DNA from: Spisula solida
Lineage: Eukaryota; Mollusca; Bivalvia; Venerida; Mactridae
Direction of reading: 5' to 3'
Assembly (NCBI GenBank): GCA_947247005.1
Contig: OX365949.1
Span: 6,830,001 to 6,894,000, forward strand
Length of the DNA: 64,000 bases
Made by a program: the position numbers and the translations under genes. This document shows positions 61,152 through 64,000 of the stretch, piece by piece; position 1 is the first letter of the stretch, and each line of letters starts with the position of its first letter. The notes beneath the pieces were generated by a model. That model worked only from the letters and a program-made list of their open reading frames with translations, ran no database searches and had not been told where the DNA came from.

Positions 61152-61876
61152 TCTCACTTCTCACTATTTCTACCAGACAACAAAGCCACTTGTCACTGAG
61201 CCAAGCTTAGAAATAACATTAACCTTCTGTGGCGTATAATAATTATCTACAATATTTGGTCAGTCGGACTTGAAAACGTCTCTCTATGTTGCATGTTTGC
61301 GTGACAAAACTTCAATAAATCATTTTACTTACTTTTACTAGTAGTGTCCATAGCGATTTCCAAGGAAAGTGATTCATGCCCACTGTATGTATATATTTAA
61401 TTGAACGAGAATTACCAAATTAAAGCGCTACGTAACGCTGCAAGTTAGGAAACGCTCCCGTATCTCGAAGCGTTTTGTGGTAAAAATGGTCGTTAATTTC
61501 TACCAGGAAATTATTGACCCATTACATATCAGGAAAACGGTAGTTTTCAAATTATTTTATAATAATAATAAATATATGAGCTCCGTTGTGCATAATCATT
61601 TAACACCATAAAAAACAAAAAACTATTATCTTTCAGATTAATATTACGTTGATAAAACATATAGTCCATTAGCATAATAAAATACTTCTACATTAATGCA
61701 TGATCATATAAGACCATTTTCAAATCAAGCACACAGTTTCTTTAATATTTCCTCATTTACTAATAAGCTTACCTCAGTATTGACACTTGTTTATTGAAAT
61801 ATCTTTAGTTGTGTAATAATGATATTCGTATTTAGATATTTAAGAAGTGTAAAATTAAAAACATAATTTCTCTAGT

Positions 61877-62116
61877 TTGAGTTCACAAATTAGAGGGAAA
61901 TCAATTTCCTTTGTTAAAGTAGTATCAAACGGTACAGAGATTTGTATATGTATAGATAATGCAGCCATGAATTTGTCAGTTATAGCGGGTAAAACACAGA
62001 TTTGTCATTCAGCTTTTGGATGCCAATCGCCATGGTGCGTAAATTTATGGAAACGGGATAACATTGGCGCAATATGTTATCATTATGAATTCCATTATGA
62101 ATTTATAGATTCATAG
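61877..62116 (+). CDS. Cys-containing exon-like frame, unit B copy (partial gene)
   Basis: After an acceptor-like TTTCTCTAG at 61875, a frame is open for 79 codons: SSQIRGKSISFVKVVSNGTE, ICICIDNAAMNLSVIAGK, TQICHSAFGCQSPWCVNLWK, RDNIGAICYHYEFHYEFIDS, then a TAG. Six cysteines and a CVNLWK segment could fit an extracellular disulfide-bonded domain, but I do not recognise the family. Unit A has the same frame with a disabling deletion. It lies 1.2 kb upstream of the tail-like exon at 63318 in the same orientation, so the two may belong to one membrane-protein gene. A TTTATACGGTGTTC piece between TTATTTCAG and CAG/GTAAAA at about 62842-62904 would be a middle exon but has stops in every frame. 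Confidence 0.4.
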   Translation: MSSQIRGKSISFVKVVSNGTEICICIDNAAMNLSVIAGKTQICHSAFGCQSPWCVNLWKRDNIGAICYHYEFHYEFIDS

Positions 62117-62997
62117 AGTATTACTACAGTTGAAATATTGTTTGAATATTACAGTGTCTTATAACTTATAATGTTGAAGTGAATTATGAAGTGAATTAAC
62201 TTCAGTAATATATACAAATATAACTTATATGAACGATTATGAATTAATATGTAGTTTGATAATGTGGTATTGTAAATGTTGTAATCAGAGGGTTGTTCCA
62301 AGAGCTCACAAAGCAAAATACAAGCTGTAATTCATTCCGTGGTTTTGTTATTATTAAATGATATGGACAGGTTATGGGAAATACGAGTGTTTTAGGATCA
62401 CAACGGCTGTATCTGTCCTCAATATAAATTCCATTCCCTTCCTAATAGAAGACTGGTCAAAAGGTGGTCTTACGTTGACACTTCACAGTTTGTGAGATAA
62501 ACATTCATAATTAGTCAAGGTACTTGTGTACTGTACATGTTTTTGAAAAAAACACTCACCCACTCTTAAATATCAACTGATATTTTATAAGAATGCACAG
62601 GGTATACCACAATAAAATGTTCGATATATGAAAGCCACAGGAGAGGAAGTAAAAGTAATAAATCGATGTATAAGAAACCACTGGGAATACCAAAATAAAT
62701 GTTCGTTATGTAAGAAACCAACTGAAATACCACATATCATATATTGTAAAATACTTTTGTAATTTACTGGCACATCTGCTAGTATTTCCACTTACATATC
62801 AAGTATCTTTACGTGCAAAACGTCCTTGTGGTTATTTCAGTTTATACGGTGTTCAATCGTGTTAGGGAAATTTGATATTACCATCAGTTGAACCTCACTG
62901 GTCAGGTAAAATATCACGGCCATCGCGTCCTTTATTACAATAAAAGTTTTCAATTAAAAATATTTTGATTCTGATTCCTGGTCCGTTATACCCAATG

Positions 62998-63075
62998 GAC
63001 CTTCGTGGTCGATTGGATAACTCACTCGAATACGAATCGAATTGTTCCTGATTCGAAGGTTATCTGGCTGACAGA
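62998..63075 (+). other. tRNA-like segment, unit B copy
   Basis: TGGTCGATTGG at 63006-63016 fits an A box and TGATTCGAAGG at 63049-63059 approximates a B box, with suitable spacing. There is no closed acceptor stem, so a SINE head is more likely than a functional tRNA. Confidence 0.45.
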
Positions 63076-63317
63076 CTGGCATTCCATCGACACATTCGTC
63101 ATTGAATCTAATTCGACAATGGTGCAATGTTGTGGAAAATTATATGTACTCTTATGCAATACAAAAACAATCGTAAAATGAAAAATATATCATTTTAACT
63201 ACACTATTCTCGGTTATGTTTCCCAGACGGTGACACATTAAAAACCACCACTAGTAAAATATGTTGTCGTTAGAGACATAAAACATTTTATATCGAAACA
63301 GGGGCTTTAGTTTCGCT

Positions 63318-63467
63318 ATGCCCATCTGTACGACTTTGGTTAAAAAAGTGTCTGGTAGAAGACAAAAAGGTATAGACAACAATACATTATTGGAAACAAT
63401 ATCCGAGGATGGGTATATGTCTGTGTTAAGTCTTCCCGATACTCCAAACTATACGTTAACAGAGTGA
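63318..63467 (+). CDS. Tail-like coding exon, unit B copy (partial gene)
   Basis: Reads MPICTTLVKKVSGRRQKGID and ends EDGYMSVLSLPDTPNYTLTE then TGA, 49 codons. An acceptor-like CGAAACAG at 63301 would add GFSFA in frame. Compared with unit A, an Asn is replaced by Tyr, giving two tyrosines (YMSV and YTLT) separated by eight residues. This is reminiscent of paired Tyr motifs in receptor tails, but the second lacks the Leu/Ile at +3 of a true ITAM. Which state is ancestral cannot be told from two copies. Last exon of a membrane receptor is my best guess; family unknown. Confidence 0.45.
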   Translation: MPICTTLVKKVSGRRQKGIDNNTLLETISEDGYMSVLSLPDTPNYTLTE

Positions 63468-64000
63468 ATATGTCTGCCGATAACATATTTCTGAAACATT
63501 TCTTTAATACTTCGAATGAATTGTTTTTGGGATGGATCTCATCAATGGTCTAAGAATAGGACGTCCTACACAATTACTTAAAATAGGATGGTGGTTTTAG
63601 TTTCCGATATAACTGCAAATGTATATAGAATTAAGTTGCACTAATCGGTATGGTTGCTACAAAAAACCTATCATCCTCGCGACAAAAATAAGTGCAAAGA
63701 AATAATTATGAGGAAAAGTAAATTGATAAGTCAACATTTTGCTAATAATTAAACGTGTTTAATTTGATGTCGTAGTGGTGATTTATTAAAAACATAATTT
63801 AATTGATACAAGCACGACGTAATATCTAGTGTATTACTTGGTTTTTGTTTCATTGGTTAATTACACCTAAGCTAACGCGATATAAAATGTGATTAACGTG
63901 TTCCTTGATAAAGCCACATCAGACACTCAGCGATCTTTGTGACATAGATAATACTGTATGAGCATTGAATGTCTTATCGCATTTATATCGATATAATTGG

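Larger units (their letters stand above)
56851..64000. repeat. Unit B of the 7-kb tandem duplication (cut by window end)
   Basis: Mirrors unit A in order and orientation to the last base of the window (TGTCTTATCGCATTTATAT at 63969 matches 56661). It lacks the SINE and MITE of unit A, and has its own 660-bp segment at 60487-61151 and a family R copy at 57940. Confidence 0.92.

Noticed and set aside
55273..62791. Minus-strand frames LADVPVNYKSIL at 55273-55497 and 62585-62791, similar in both 7-kb units
   Set aside because: They are similar because the DNA is duplicated. The downstream halves diverge in frame by an indel and no domain is recognised; the plus strand shows an imperfect internal repeat here.
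62842..62904. Middle exon between TTATTTCAG and CAG/GTAAAA
   Set aside because: Splice-like borders are present in both units, but all three frames contain stops.

Overview
This is eukaryotic nuclear DNA: about one third G+C by eye, no long bacterial-type ORFs, no operons, and many interspersed repeats. LINE fragments with a CCHC motif after the reverse transcriptase, mariner-type ends, a tRNA-headed SINE, MITEs and minisatellites suggest a marine invertebrate, most likely a bivalve mollusc. That assignment is inference; no gene here identifies a species. The longest open frames are two 5'-truncated LINE tails on the minus strand (37334-38089 and 18241-19029). No intact multi-exon gene is visible, only exon-sized coding pieces, several of them duplicated and decaying.

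Layout. 1-12.3 kb is mostly unique AT-rich DNA. It holds one signal-peptide-like first exon (1176-1252), a 231-bp MITE (3402-3632), a 34-bp minisatellite carrying repeated TGACGTCA palindromes (8117-8673), a 31-bp repeat beside a hairpin (9332-9530), and a 1.5-kb TIR element with a nested poly(A) retroposon (10836-12338). 12.4-42.9 kb is an array of four old, diverged duplications, U1 to U4, of a multi-kb unit, plus a stub of a fifth. The units share the same ordered landmarks: a CpG-containing GGTTCCGCGCATG box, a leader plus Cys-rich exon-like piece, a 'MGxKEQ' ORF block, an acceptor-like TTTTCAG followed by a conserved piece, and a terminal AAACxAGGCCCC-type block. Private insertions (LINEs, a mariner remnant, a palindromic hAT-like MITE, minisatellites) interrupt individual units. 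42.9-49.9 kb holds a foldback element, a perfect 37-bp hairpin and other repeats. 49.9-64.0 kb is a second, younger tandem duplication of about 7 kb (unit A 49900-56850, unit B 56851 to the window end and beyond). Its distal part is well conserved and contains two exon-like frames: a Cys-containing exon, open in B and broken in A, and a 49-codon tail-like frame open in both.

The window therefore looks like a gene-poor region where pieces of secreted or membrane-protein gene families have been tandemly duplicated, disrupted by transposons and partly pseudogenised. A dispersed repeat family, called family R here (core GGGAAGGCAGCACTCAAC), occurs at more than ten places in both orientations. All identities rest on reading the sequence; no searches or computations were run.
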